Shown here piece after piece: positions 6,224 through 12,892 of a stretch of DNA of 46,538 nt. Location: positions 1 through 46,538 of the IMG/VR virus record IMGVR_UViG_3300044467_000165; one strand, written 5' to 3'. Origin of the DNA: a virus. A program made the position numbers and the translations under genes. The notes beneath the pieces are model-generated. The model worked only from the letters and a program-made list of their open reading frames with translations, ran no database searches and had not been told where the DNA came from. The first letter of the stretch is position 1; every line of letters starts with the position of its first letter.

Positions 6224-6823
6224 TCCTGCGAAGTGGTCGCCGTTCGCCTTGAATTCGTACTCGTTCGCGATGCAGTTTTCCGCTACGACATCGTCTGAAT
6301 TCTCGTAGGCGTAAGACGATTCAAGCTGTCTGTAGTACCAATCCATGAGTGCGCGCGCACTCTGGGCGAGGCTTCCCAGTAGATCGTCGCGAAGGTCTGC
6401 CGTTTCAAAACGCGTCGCCATGCTGTGCGAATAGCGTCCCGTTCCCCGCACGCTTGCGGACGTGTCGGGCATCAGCTCGCCGGCCAGTTCAACGTGCTCG
6501 GCCATGATCCGCGCGAGCGTTGCGTTGCGTTCACCTGCGCCCGCTGGTGCATGCTGTTCTAATGCTGCCGGGTCGCGAACATCCCCCGCGCGCCATGAGC
6601 CGTGAAACTGCGCGCCGTCGCCTTGTGAGCTGAAGCCCGAAAAAGCGGTGCCTGTAATCGTCCAGCCCATAAAGGCGGCAATCGTCTTGAGGTCTTCGGT
6701 TACATGCTCGGACCATGATTCATGCGAATCCTGGCCGCTGCGCCACCATTCGCGGGCGCGGGTTTTCGCCGCTTCAGATAGCTCGGAATACTGGTAAACC
6801 TTGATTGTGATATCACGTGCCAT
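6221..6823 (-). CDS. conserved phage protein, 200 aa
   Basis: Start at 6823 fixed by the GAGGGTCAAGACAATG leader. The N-terminus (IKVYQYSELSEAAKTRAREWWRSG) matches a widespread phage family that opens with a Tyr-rich strand followed by an ELSExAKxRAxxWW helix; its function is unknown to me. C-terminal helical segment with MDWYYRQLESSYAYE. It is the largest gene of the hairpin-separated cluster. Confidence 0.8.
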   Translation of the reverse strand: MARDITIKVYQYSELSEAAKTRAREWWRSGQDSHESWSEHVTEDLKTIAAFMGWTITGTAFSGFSSQGDGAQFHGSWRAGDVRDPAALEQHAPAGAGERNATLARIMAEHVELAGELMPDTSASVRGTGRYSHSMATRFETADLRDDLLGSLAQSARALMDWYYRQLESSYAYENSDDVVAENCIANEYEFKANGDHFAG

Positions 6824-6836
6824 TGTCTTGACCCTC

Positions 6837-6887
6837 TGTGGTGGCTCTCAATCGATGGCCCGTGCTCGGGCCATCTGTTGAGCGTCA
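6837..6887 (-). repeat. inter-gene hairpin element E8
   Basis: Same stem and variant 3' flank as E7 (GATTGAGAGCCACCACA). Its TGA (6885-6887) is the stop of the 78-aa gene. E7 and E8 flank the 200-aa gene on both sides as near-identical direct repeats. Confidence 0.9.
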
Positions 6888-7121
6888 CACGTTTGCGTGG
6901 CAGCCCTCGCGCAACATAACTTCACCTTCATCATCGACCACAAGCCCGCATAGCTGCGCATCCGCGATGGCATGTTCGCGCCACGCATACAGCGTGGCGT
7001 CCGCGACGTGAAGACGAATGAGCGCGTCGCCAAACGTGAAGGCATAGCGCTGATTGGTGGGGAGATACTGCAAGCGCATGCGCGCAACGGTGGGCGCTTG
7101 CCTGTATGTCGGAAGTGGCAT
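6885..7121 (-). CDS. hypothetical protein, 78 aa
   Basis: Start at 7121 (MPLPTYRQAP) with the leader GAGGATCAAGACAATG, nearly the same as at 4678 and 6823. Beta/alpha mix (YAFTFGDALIRLHVADATLYAWREH), acidic C-terminal part (GLVVDDEGEVMLREG). Unknown function. Confidence 0.7.
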   Translation of the reverse strand: MPLPTYRQAPTVARMRLQYLPTNQRYAFTFGDALIRLHVADATLYAWREHAIADAQLCGLVVDDEGEVMLREGCHANV

Positions 7122-7135
7122 TGTCTTGATCCTCA

Positions 7136-7183
7136 TGTGGCGTTCAATCGAGCACCCGTGAACGGATGCTCTGTTGAGCGTCA
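7136..7183 (-). repeat. inter-gene hairpin element E9
   Basis: Slightly shorter copy that lacks one TGG/CCA of the 3' flank. Stem GAGCATCCG/CGGGTGCTC has one mismatch. Its TGA is the stop of the 63-aa gene. Confidence 0.85.
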
Positions 7184-7372
7184 CAAACGAAACTGGCGCA
7201 CGAGCTGGCGGTCATTTTCGTGATACTGCAGCATGGAGCGTAACCATGCGTGGCGAGCCGCGCGCATCGCGCGCGTGCGCCCCTTGCGAGAAAGCATGCG
7301 ATGTGCGGCTCGGATCACGGCGCGCGGTGAAGCGGTCACCCGCACGCATAAGCGTAGATATTGCGCATACAT
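7181..7372 (-). CDS. hypothetical Arg-rich protein, 63 aa
   Basis: Begins MYAQYLRLCV at 7372 behind AGGAAACAGACCA. Very basic (RKGRTRAMRAARHAWLRS), so it may bind nucleic acid. Bounded by elements E9 and E10. Confidence 0.65.
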   Translation of the reverse strand: MYAQYLRLCVRVTASPRAVIRAAHRMLSRKGRTRAMRAARHAWLRSMLQYHENDRQLVRQFRL

Positions 7373-7384
7373 TGGTCTGTTTCC

Positions 7385-7435
7385 TGTGGTGGCGTTCAAT
7401 TGGTGGGCCGTGAGCGGCCCACCTGTTGACAGTCA
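7385..7435 (-). repeat. inter-gene hairpin element E10
   Basis: Stem GGTGGGCCG/CGGCCCACC; 5' flank variant TGACAGTCAACAG. Its TGA is the stop of the 68-aa gene. Confidence 0.9.
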
Positions 7436-7639
7436 CTCATCTTTTTGAGCCTTAATCGCGTAGCAACTCATTCCGTGTGCAATGGCCGCGCGTTCCGCGT
7501 TGCGGCGTGTCTTGAATCCGTGCGGCGTGTCGCCAATAGCTTCGGGCGAGAGGTAGTTCAAGCCGGGGCGCGCAAGATACCGGCCAGCATAGGCAAGCTC
7601 ACTGTCAGCATCGTAGCGGACAACATAAGTGCGAGGCAT
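7433..7639 (-). CDS. hypothetical protein, 68 aa
   Basis: Begins MPRTYVVRYD at 7639 with an AGGGAACACTAT leader, right after the half element E11. The segment DTPHGFKTRRNAERAAIAHG suggests a small nucleic-acid-binding or modification-type fold, but no family is named. Because E11 lost its stop, the frame is also open from the gene upstream. Confidence 0.7.
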   Translation of the reverse strand: MPRTYVVRYDADSELAYAGRYLARPGLNYLSPEAIGDTPHGFKTRRNAERAAIAHGMSCYAIKAQKDE

Positions 7640-7870
7640 ATAGTGTTCCCTGTGGTGGCGTTCAATCGATGGCCCGTGACCGGTGCGCGCGGAGTTATGG
7701 GCGCGGATATCCACGCGCGTGCCGGCCGGAACGATGGCCTCGACAGGTTCAAGGTTCTCATGCGCCTGCAGGCAATCCGGGCACGTCACGCAGTTAATGT
7801 CAGGATCGGACGCGCCTTGACGTCCGCACTCATTGCCGCCGCGCGTTTTGAGCAAGTGAATCTTCGGCAT
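7433..7870 (-). CDS. fused frame: Cys-rich protein read into the next gene
   Basis: From ATG 7870 (MPKIHLLKTR, leader GGGGAACTGAAC) the frame runs without a stop through element E11 into the 68-aa gene, giving 145 residues. The first ~60 residues carry CGRQG...CVTCPDC (possible zinc ribbon). The linker is translated element sequence (GPSIERHHREH). Inferred: deletion of the 5' half of E11 removed the original stop. Both products may be made, since the internal start at 7639 keeps its RBS. Confidence 0.6.
   Translation of the reverse strand: MPKIHLLKTRGGNECGRQGASDPDINCVTCPDCLQAHENLEPVEAIVPAGTRVDIRAHNSARTGHGPSIERHHREHYMPRTYVVRYDADSELAYAGRYLARPGLNYLSPEAIGDTPHGFKTRRNAERAAIAHGMSCYAIKAQKDE
7651..7685 (-). 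repeat. inter-gene hairpin element E11 (half deleted)
   Basis: Only the 3' half remains (ACGGGCCATC, then the CGATTGAACGCCACCACA flank). The expected 5' flank with its TGA and the first stem arm are absent. This is the only truncated copy. Confidence 0.85.
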
Positions 7871-7885
7871 GTTCAGTTCCCCTAT

Positions 7886-7935
7886 CGTGGTGGCGTTCAA
7901 TCGATGGCACTGGCCGTGCCATCTGTTGAGCGTCA
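7886..7935 (-). repeat. inter-gene hairpin element E12
   Basis: Stem GATGGCAC/GTGCCATC with loop GGCCA. The preceding gene stops with TAG one base before the element. This is the first copy in transcription order. Confidence 0.9.
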
Positions 7936-7936
7936 A

Positions 7937-8209
7937 CTAGAATTGCGAACGGTGAAGTTCGGCTAGCTCCCGCTCGTATGCGTCCGGATCGTCCGGCAGC
8001 TCATAGCGCGGATCGTCGCCAGCGGCGCGGTCGGACGCGTCCTCTGCTATGCCTTCGAGACCTGCCTCGAAACCATCCGACCAGACTTCGGATGCTTCCG
8101 AGCCCTCCGGGTGAGGGTTCGTGTCGAGTGACTCGCCCGCGTGAGCCGCTGCGATGCCTGTCTCGCTGATCGCCTCGCGAGCGGCATCGGTGAGAGGGGA
8201 AGTAGTCAT
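7937..8209 (-). CDS. hypothetical acidic protein, 90 aa; first gene of the leftward operon
   Basis: Begins MTTSPLTDAA at 8209 with AAAGGA 6 nt upstream. Strongly acidic in the second half (DRAAGDDPRYELPDDPDAYE). Being promoter-proximal in the leftward operon and acidic, it could be an early protein that binds a host factor; that is a guess. No family recognised. Confidence 0.7.
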   Translation of the reverse strand: MTTSPLTDAAREAISETGIAAAHAGESLDTNPHPEGSEASEVWSDGFEAGLEGIAEDASDRAAGDDPRYELPDDPDAYERELAELHRSQF

Positions 8210-8296
8210 GAGCGTCCTTTCAGGTGATGGGGGCGGCACGCCCCCTGCCTGAAAAGAAGCATGAACTGTGCCATGTGAGGCAAGCTCATGATTCAT

Positions 8297-8387
8297 CAGA
8301 CATCAGTGAATATGTCTGGTGAGAAAATGTATACATTTCCGTCACTAAGTGACGTGGTACGTGACGCTCACCGTCACGCTGAGCGTC
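8297..8387. promoter_or_regulatory. divergent control region with four inverted repeats
   Basis: Between the leftward operon (start 8209) and the rightward gene at 8426 lie four successive dyads: CAGACAT/ATGTCTG (8297-8318), the perfect 14-bp palindrome AAATGTATACATTT (8325-8338), GTCACT-A-AGTGAC (8341-8353) and GACGCTCA/TGAGCGTC (8363-8387). AT-rich hexamers inside could be -10 boxes. It resembles a phage early-promoter/operator switch. The last dyad also belongs to the CGCTNAGCG site family. Confidence 0.65.
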
Positions 8388-8425
8388 TTTCACTCTTATC
8401 TATGTGTTCGGGAGACTAGCAAGGT

Positions 8426-8926
8426 ATGGGAAGGCAGGGGAGTAAGCCGGGAGAGCGCAGAGGGGGGCGCAAGCTCGGGACACCGAATGTGCTCCCCGAT
8501 CTTCGAGCGATCACGCTCAAGGCTCTGATGCAAGCCGGAGGGGTCGAGTATCTGGCGCAACAAGCCGTCGCCAACCCCGGCCCGTTCTTAGGTCTTTTGG
8601 GTCGCGTCATGCCACGAGAGGCGCACATCGAGATGAGCGGTGAGCTGAGAGTGCGCCAAGAGGTGCGACGCGATCTGGTCGAGAAGTTCATCGCCCTGAT
8701 GCAGCTACCGGCCAGCAACGATGCGAGCATGCAAACCCTAGCGCTCCCCGCCCTTACGCATAACCCGGATACCCTACTCAAAGGTCAAGTGATCGCCGAC
8801 CGTGAAGGCTTGAGTAGACGCGCACAGAACGCAAGACGCGAGAGTGCAGGAACGATAGCAGGCGCCGTACAACGCGCAGCGGCTATGCAGATGGAACAGG
8901 AGGAGAACGACAGCGAGGCCGCATGA
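8426..8926 (+). CDS. putative small terminase-like protein
   Basis: 166 residues from ATG 8426. N-terminal RRGGRKLGTPN, then a helical segment (LKALMQAGGVEYLAQQAVANPGPFLGLLGRVMP) matches a phage protein type that I associate with small terminases or DNA-packaging proteins, with charged C-terminal helix. It is the first rightward gene after the control region, but about 9.6 kb from the large terminase, which is unusual for TerS. Could instead be another GRKxGTPN-type phage protein. Confidence 0.5.
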   Translation: MGRQGSKPGERRGGRKLGTPNVLPDLRAITLKALMQAGGVEYLAQQAVANPGPFLGLLGRVMPREAHIEMSGELRVRQEVRRDLVEKFIALMQLPASNDASMQTLALPALTHNPDTLLKGQVIADREGLSRRAQNARRESAGTIAGAVQRAAAMQMEQEENDSEAA

Positions 8927-9096
8927 AGCGAGCGGCAAGCATGGAACTGCAGTGGATCAAGGAGCGCGCGTCAAGCGCGCAGACAGGAGACAGACGCGCT
9001 ACAGCGCGGGAGGCTGACAGAGAATCGGAAAGAGGAGCGGGAGGCAGCGCACGGGCATCGCTCTTTCACGCACGCACAGGCATGCGGAATGCGTAG
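8923..9096 (+). CDS. hypothetical basic protein, 57 aa
   Basis: Begins MKRAASMELQ. The ATG overlaps the stop of the TerS-like gene (ATGA) and the frame ends TAG. Arg/Ala/Ser-rich, no motif. The coupling supports it, the biased composition weakens it. Confidence 0.4.
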   Translation: MKRAASMELQWIKERASSAQTGDRRATAREADRESERGAGGSARASLFHARTGMRNA

Positions 9097-9530
9097 TGTG
9101 GGAGCCTCAGGACGGGATGAATATGTAATATGCCTGTCCCTAAGGGGGAGATGCGCATACATGCAAGCCCATGATTAGCATGGAGATTGTGGAGCGCATA
9201 GCCACGGCCAGCCACGAGCGCGTCGCAACATCACATAATCCCTGCGACATAATGTAGGGTCCCTTGACATAACGCGTCCGGACTTACCATAACGCGTCGG
9301 CGACCCCCACAACCCGCGCCAGCGGAAGGCCGGGGTGCCGGTACCGGTGCATCCCCCCCGTCACATACATCCTGTTTCCCCCATTTTCACATTTCATTTT
9401 TCCCCGAGACGCTCAGCGCTATGCCCAGCGCTTTATCGCTCAGCGTCACGCTCAGCGTTAGAGTCTCTGATACTCACCCCGTGGAGAAAGGTCATTTTCG
9501 GGTCCCATCCGGTTCCTGGCCGGTTGCGTT
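9097..9530. other. gene-poor convergent region
   Basis: No convincing gene. It lies between converging units. It holds two short direct repeats (CATAACGCGTC near 9270 and 9290), a TTGACA at about 9264 followed after 18 nt by CATAAC (possible weak promoter), a CCGGTACCGG palindrome near 9338, a pyrimidine-rich stretch at 9350-9405 and a cluster of CGCTCAGCG sites. Confidence 0.5.
9406..9466. promoter_or_regulatory. cluster of CGCTCAGCG sites
   Basis: Three copies of the 9-mer CGCTCAGCG at 9410, 9437 and 9449. The last two are separated by TCA, i.e. 12 bp start to start, as at 13327. An AGCGCT/AGCGCT hairpin followed by TTTAT lies between them, and GAGAC/GTCTC flank the cluster. Could be regulator sites or a weak bidirectional terminator. 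Confidence 0.5.
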
Positions 9531-9752
9531 CTATGCCTTCGATGGGGACACCACTCCTGCGCCCTGGATCGGCACATCCCCCTGTGTGGGGAAGCCGGGC
9601 CACGGTGAGGTAAGCGGTTCGCAGTGAGCCTTGCGCCAGCACGTGTTCGGGCACCGGTGATGACAGGTACCGCCGTCATGGGGACACCGTTGATCGAGGG
9701 GCTTATGGTTCACCGAGGGTCTCATCGTTCGGGTCTTTGAGGTGGTTTTCAT
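9531..9752 (-). CDS. Cys/His-rich small phage protein
   Basis: 73 residues. The start at 9752 overlaps the previous stop (ATGA). Core CPHDGGTCHHRCPN followed by TCWRKAHCEPL matches a small Cys-rich protein type common in phages, probably zinc-binding. Last gene of the leftward unit that starts near 13.3 kb. Confidence 0.75.
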   Translation of the reverse strand: MKTTSKTRTMRPSVNHKPLDQRCPHDGGTCHHRCPNTCWRKAHCEPLTSPWPGFPTQGDVPIQGAGVVSPSKA

Positions 9753-9955
9753 GGGTGCTCGCTCCACGTATGGGCGCCGTGATGGGGGCAGTTACCCCAG
9801 CGCAGGACGCCGGGGACGCACTCGCAGGTTTGAGTCGGTGCGGGCGCGGGCGGCTTTCGGGGCGCGTGTTCGGCGCAAGTCTTGCCGCATCGTGCGCACT
9901 CGTCCTCGCCCGCCCGGAAGAGGGTGAACCGATGAAGCAGCGGCGCATCGTTCAT
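9749..9955 (-). CDS. zinc-finger-like protein, 68 aa
   Basis: Begins MNDAPLLHRF at 9955. CARCGKTCAEH, then CECVPGV...CPHHGAH give several Cys/His ligand pairs, so a small metal-binding fold is likely. Stop overlaps the next start. No strong RBS is visible. Confidence 0.65.
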   Translation of the reverse strand: MNDAPLLHRFTLFRAGEDECARCGKTCAEHAPRKPPAPAPTQTCECVPGVLRWGNCPHHGAHTWSEHP

Positions 9956-9971
9956 CGACTTCGCCTTCGGG

Positions 9972-10229
9972 TCATCCCAGCGGCCACTGAGTTCGCAAGG
10001 GTCTATCCCCGGCGTAGAGGTCGCGACGTTGCAGCCGTCTCCTGGGCTCGGGCTCGGGTGGTGGCATGAGGTTTGGATGAACCTTCACGAGCACTGGGGC
10101 GTTGGGCGCTACGGGCTTGAATAGTCCAAGTCCGGCGCGCAGTCGCTGATTCTCTTCAATGAGTTTGATGTTGTGCTCGCGGGTGAGCGCAAGGGCTGTC
10201 TTCAGTCGCTCGATCTCGGTGTTGTTCAC
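9972..10229 (-). CDS. coiled-coil protein, 85 aa
   Basis: GTG start at 10229 overlapping the previous stop (GTGA). Residues 1-35 form a leucine-zipper-like helix (IERLKTALALTREHNIKLIEENQRL); the rest is Pro/Arg-rich. Likely a small dimeric protein; function unknown. Confidence 0.6.
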   Translation of the reverse strand: MNNTEIERLKTALALTREHNIKLIEENQRLRAGLGLFKPVAPNAPVLVKVHPNLMPPPEPEPRRRLQRRDLYAGDRPLRTQWPLG

Positions 10230-10672
10230 GCTGCCCCGCTCGCCTCGGCGAACCGCTGCATGACCGCCTGTCCCATACGCAGGTCTTCGGGTTTGCGGGA
10301 GTTGTGGACGGTCACTTCGACGAAGGCTTTTCGTTCGGCGTAAGTGGTTTGGGTGTTCCAGATTCGGTTGATGGCGATCATGACGGGAGAATCGGGCGGC
10401 ATGAGCTGCCCTGTTTTCAGATCGATCAGGGCCGGGCGGCAGCCCGGACAGTGATCGCAGAAGTCATGGTTTTCCAGCATTTCGTTTTCCCCGAATGACG
10501 CACGGTTCCTGCGAATCCATCGTGCTCTGGCGAGTTTCATTAGGACGAAGAGCAAGGTCACTAGGAGGTCCAGGAGAAACACCGGCGTCATGATGAAGTC
10601 CCAGCCCAGGTGATGGCGGTTTTTCCATCGCTCCCAGCGTAATCGCTGGCTTACGCGTGCGTTCATGAGCAT
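10226..10672 (-). CDS. membrane protein with CxxCxGC motif
   Basis: 148 residues (or from ATG 10666). A single strong transmembrane helix at about residues 27-46 (MTPVFLLDLLVTLLFVLMKL) follows a basic N-terminus; then a short CDHCPGC metal-binding motif and a soluble C-terminal part. Probably an inner-membrane phage accessory protein. No closer call. Confidence 0.7.
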   Translation of the reverse strand: MLMNARVSQRLRWERWKNRHHLGWDFIMTPVFLLDLLVTLLFVLMKLARARWIRRNRASFGENEMLENHDFCDHCPGCRPALIDLKTGQLMPPDSPVMIAINRIWNTQTTYAERKAFVEVTVHNSRKPEDLRMGQAVMQRFAEASGAA

Positions 10673-10682
10673 CGGGATTCGC

Positions 10683-11021
10683 TCATGGGAGTTTCACGCA
10701 TCGATAGCGGACTTCGCGTGCAGCCTTCGCGTAGGTAGGTTGCAGGCCCAGTTCGATGGTCTCTCCGATCTCAAGGTGCTGGATGAGTTCAGCGTTCTGC
10801 AGTTCGGCTTCGTCAATGATCCGGCCTATGCCTTGTTCTATGTCGAGGCCCCCGCGCAGGCGGCTGATCGTGGCGTGTTCGGGGAACACTTGGGTGACGT
10901 AGACCTCGCGTGTGCCTTGGCTGATGTCGGTGAAGGTGGCAGGAGGCATGCCGAATCGCTGGACCGCCAGGGTTTTCCAGGCGCCGTTGAGTTTCCCTTC
11001 AAAGAGGAGTGCGGTGGGCAT
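10683..11021 (-). CDS. hypothetical protein, 112 aa
   Basis: Begins MPTALLFEGK at 11021 with AAAGG upstream at a long spacing. Soluble mixed fold (VYVTQVFPEHATISRLRGG). Ends just before the membrane-protein gene. No family recognised. Confidence 0.7.
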   Translation of the reverse strand: MPTALLFEGKLNGAWKTLAVQRFGMPPATFTDISQGTREVYVTQVFPEHATISRLRGGLDIEQGIGRIIDEAELQNAELIQHLEIGETIELGLQPTYAKAAREVRYRCVKLP

Positions 11022-11047
11022 GGCGGACGCCTTTCAGTTGGAATAAA

Positions 11048-11056
11048 CGCTCAGCG
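11048..11056. promoter_or_regulatory. single CGCTCAGCG site at a gene end
   Basis: The 9-mer CGCTCAGCG spans the stop codon of the 64-aa gene, 27 nt before the next start. It matches the recurring site at 9410, 9437, 9449, 13327, 13339 and 17840. Confidence 0.4.
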
Positions 11057-11245
11057 TCCAGGGAGTTTCTCTCCGACCTGAATCGAACAGGTCTTAGTCT
11101 TCTTGTCGAAGTGAAGCATGAAGAAGCGGTCGCCCACGAGGCGCCACGCAGCACGTTCGCACTCTTCCCGGTGTTCGTACTGGCGCGTGTAGAAGGGCTC
11201 ACCCAGTGAGTTCCAGGACACATGCCACAGGAGCGCGAGTTCCAT
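11051..11245 (-). CDS. hypothetical protein, 64 aa
   Basis: Begins MELALLWHVS. The ATG overlaps the previous stop as TAATG. Aromatic-rich, with FYTRQYEHREECERAAWRLVGDRFFML. No motif recognised. The stop lies inside a CGCTCAGCG site. Confidence 0.65.
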   Translation of the reverse strand: MELALLWHVSWNSLGEPFYTRQYEHREECERAAWRLVGDRFFMLHFDKKTKTCSIQVGEKLPGR

Positions 11246-11493
11246 TACGTGCTTCCCCCTGACTCATCGGTGAAGCCGATGGGGCCAAAGCCTTCGAGCG
11301 TCACGATATAGGTCTGATCCCACCCGATGCGGGTGTCAGGTTCCATGAAGTAGGGCTTTATTTCGAGGTTCTCAAAGGGCAGCGGCAACTCGTGCGAACG
11401 GTAAAGATGCTCAACGAGCGCGGCTCGATTCGGCAGTTCGACACACGTCGCCATCGAGTCGTGCAAGCCCCCGCGATGTTCTCTGAATTTCAT
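11245..11493 (-). CDS. hypothetical protein, 82 aa
   Basis: Begins MKFREHRGGL at 11493 with a strong GGAGG 4 nt upstream; the ATG overlaps the previous stop (ATGA). Soluble, C-terminal half acidic. No family recognised. Confidence 0.7.
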   Translation of the reverse strand: MKFREHRGGLHDSMATCVELPNRAALVEHLYRSHELPLPFENLEIKPYFMEPDTRIGWDQTYIVTLEGFGPIGFTDESGGST

Positions 11494-11810
11494 ACGACCT
11501 CCGGCGACGCACCATCCCCCTCATGCGGGCGGTACTGCCAGCCGCGTGTGACGAGCCGCAGGGCCTCGGTGGCTTTGCCTTCCTTTACGAGCACGGTGAC
11601 GGTGTTCAGTTCTTCGGTGGTGGCGTAGGCCACGATCACATCGCGCAGGGTCAGCCAGTGCCACGGCTCCCCGAGCGCGCGCGTGATGTCCCCTGAGACG
11701 ATCTCTGCCGGGTCATAGTGCCTGATTCGCTCGATGTTTTCATCGCTCAGGACCACCACGACGCTGTAGTGCAGTGGCCTCACCTGGAACGGGATCGTGA
11801 AGAGGCTCAC
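11490..11810 (-). CDS. hypothetical protein, 106 aa
   Basis: GTG start at 11810 chosen because it overlaps the stop of the amber-interrupted gene (GTGA); a GTG at 11831 is also possible. N-terminal hydrophobic strand (LHYSVVVVLSDENIERIRHYD), then alpha/beta. Function unknown. Confidence 0.65.
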   Translation of the reverse strand: MSLFTIPFQVRPLHYSVVVVLSDENIERIRHYDPAEIVSGDITRALGEPWHWLTLRDVIVAYATTEELNTVTVLVKEGKATEALRLVTRGWQYRPHEGDGASPEVV

Positions 11811-12088
11811 GGCTGGAGCGCAAGTTTCCACTCAACAACGAACACGGCATTTCGCTTGCGGTCGTCCCATTCCACGAAGTAGACGCAGCAGGGAAGTTGC
11901 GGATCGCAGAGTGAGCCCAGGATGGTGCCGGTCATGCCGATAGGGGTTGCATCGCCTTTCTCACTCTGGGCTTTTTGAATCCGTGTGCCGTTGGGATATC
12001 GAGCCTCGGCTGCCTAGTCGCGTGTAAACGCGCCGTACCAACCCGGCTCATGTTGGATATTGAACGGGTGCTCGCGCAGTTCGGTCAT
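11807..12088 (-). pseudogene. conserved phage protein interrupted by in-frame amber codon
   Basis: From ATG 12088 (overlapping the stop of the gene upstream) the frame reads 24 codons, hits TAG, and continues in the same frame for 68 more codons to TGA 11807. The second part (ARYPNGTRIQKAQSEKGD, then GMTGTILGSLCD, YFVEWDD, FVVEWKL) resembles a recurrent phage family with a TGTVxGS / YFVEWD pattern. A restart at ATG 11935 would give 42 residues. TAG is a normal stop elsewhere in this phage (e.g. 7937, 13662, 20060, 34035), so general recoding is unlikely. Confidence 0.65.
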
Positions 12089-12570
12089 CAGTCCGGATCA
12101 CGCCAGCGTTTAAAATTTGGGTCCCATCCGATGCAGGGCGCATGCACGGGCAACGCCTCAACGGTGCCGCCGTGGCCCGTGGGGTCCACAGGGATGAGCG
12201 TCGTGAGCTGCCCCGCCCGGAAGCGTTCGTGACACTTCGCACAACGATGCTCGTCGCTGTTCACCATCGGATGATCGGCGGGCAGTGGAGGAAACACTCG
12301 CATCATGAGGGAGTCTCGTTCGCCGACTGTCGGGGGTTCGATTCCCTCCCCTGCTTCCACGGTTTCGTTTCGATCCAGTTTCGCAGCAAACGCTGTAGCC
12401 TGTCCGAGCGCGAGCGATAGTTCAGGGGCGTCACGCATCACTTTTGGAACACGTTGAGTCAGGATGTCCCCAAGACCAGCGATCACGGGGGAATATCCAT
12501 TGCGCTCGATGAGTTCGGCGAGCACTCGCAGTTCTACTTCCGACAGCGTGCTGTAGTACGGGGTGACCAT
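12088..12570 (-). CDS. hypothetical protein with zinc ribbon, 160 aa
   Basis: Begins MVTPYYSTLS at 12570; its ATG overlaps the previous stop (TGATG). N-terminal helical part (SEVELRVLAELIERNG) and a C-terminal Cys cluster HRCAKCHERF...HAPC, as in phage zinc-ribbon proteins. No closer function. Confidence 0.75.
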   Translation of the reverse strand: MVTPYYSTLSEVELRVLAELIERNGYSPVIAGLGDILTQRVPKVMRDAPELSLALGQATAFAAKLDRNETVEAGEGIEPPTVGERDSLMMRVFPPLPADHPMVNSDEHRCAKCHERFRAGQLTTLIPVDPTGHGGTVEALPVHAPCIGWDPNFKRWRDPD

Positions 12571-12884
12571 CAGAGCCGCGCTCGCATCATGGCGATTTTG
12601 TCGGCGCAATTCACGAGCAGCTTTCCGCTGGCGGTCAGCTTGTACACCGGCCGGCTCCTGCCCGAATAATCCCGGACGTGCTCGTGGACCTTTTCGAGAT
12701 GGCCGCCGAGCGTCAGTCGCCGCAGGCATGAGTAGAGGCCCGCCGGAGGAATGCGCTCTTTGCGGGAAAGCTGCAGCCCGTACTGGGGGCCGTTGAGGTC
12801 TAGCGAGCGCAGCACCTTCAGGTCCAGCGACGTGCAGAACGGATAGGCGGCGGTCTTTCGGTGGCGTTTCGTTTTTTTCATCAT
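12570..12884 (-). CDS. PadR-like winged-helix regulator
   Basis: 104 residues; start at 12884 with AAGGAAACC upstream. After a basic N-terminus, residues about 20-90 follow the PadR/winged-helix plan: LDLKVLRSLDLNGPQYGLQL, then GLYSCLRRLTLGGHLEK (recognition helix and turn), then RSRPVYKLTASGKLLV (wing and YxLTxxG signature). Probable transcription regulator. Coupled to the next gene. Confidence 0.75.
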   Translation of the reverse strand: MMKKTKRHRKTAAYPFCTSLDLKVLRSLDLNGPQYGLQLSRKERIPPAGLYSCLRRLTLGGHLEKVHEHVRDYSGRSRPVYKLTASGKLLVNCADKIAMMRARL

Positions 12885-12892
12885 GGTTTCCT

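Noticed and set aside
3784-7935. The regularly recurring hairpins as a CRISPR array
   Set aside because: Units are separated by 50-600 bp coding sequences, not by constant short spacers, and the conserved part is split by a variable stem; this is an inter-gene element family.
3915-8000. Open frames that run through the hairpin elements (e.g. starting MTLNRW on the minus strand, or WWRSI on the plus strand)
   Set aside because: They are translations of the repeated element itself; real genes around them have their own RBS and starts.
9256-9310. TTGACA ... CATAAC as a strong promoter
   Set aside because: The -10 match is poor and no rightward gene follows; kept only as a weak possibility in the gap description.
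11807-12088. Phage-wide amber recoding (TAG read as an amino acid)
   Set aside because: Several genes end with TAG exactly at gene borders (7937, 13662, 16703, 20060, 34035), so TAG works as a stop; no suppressor tRNA is visible.
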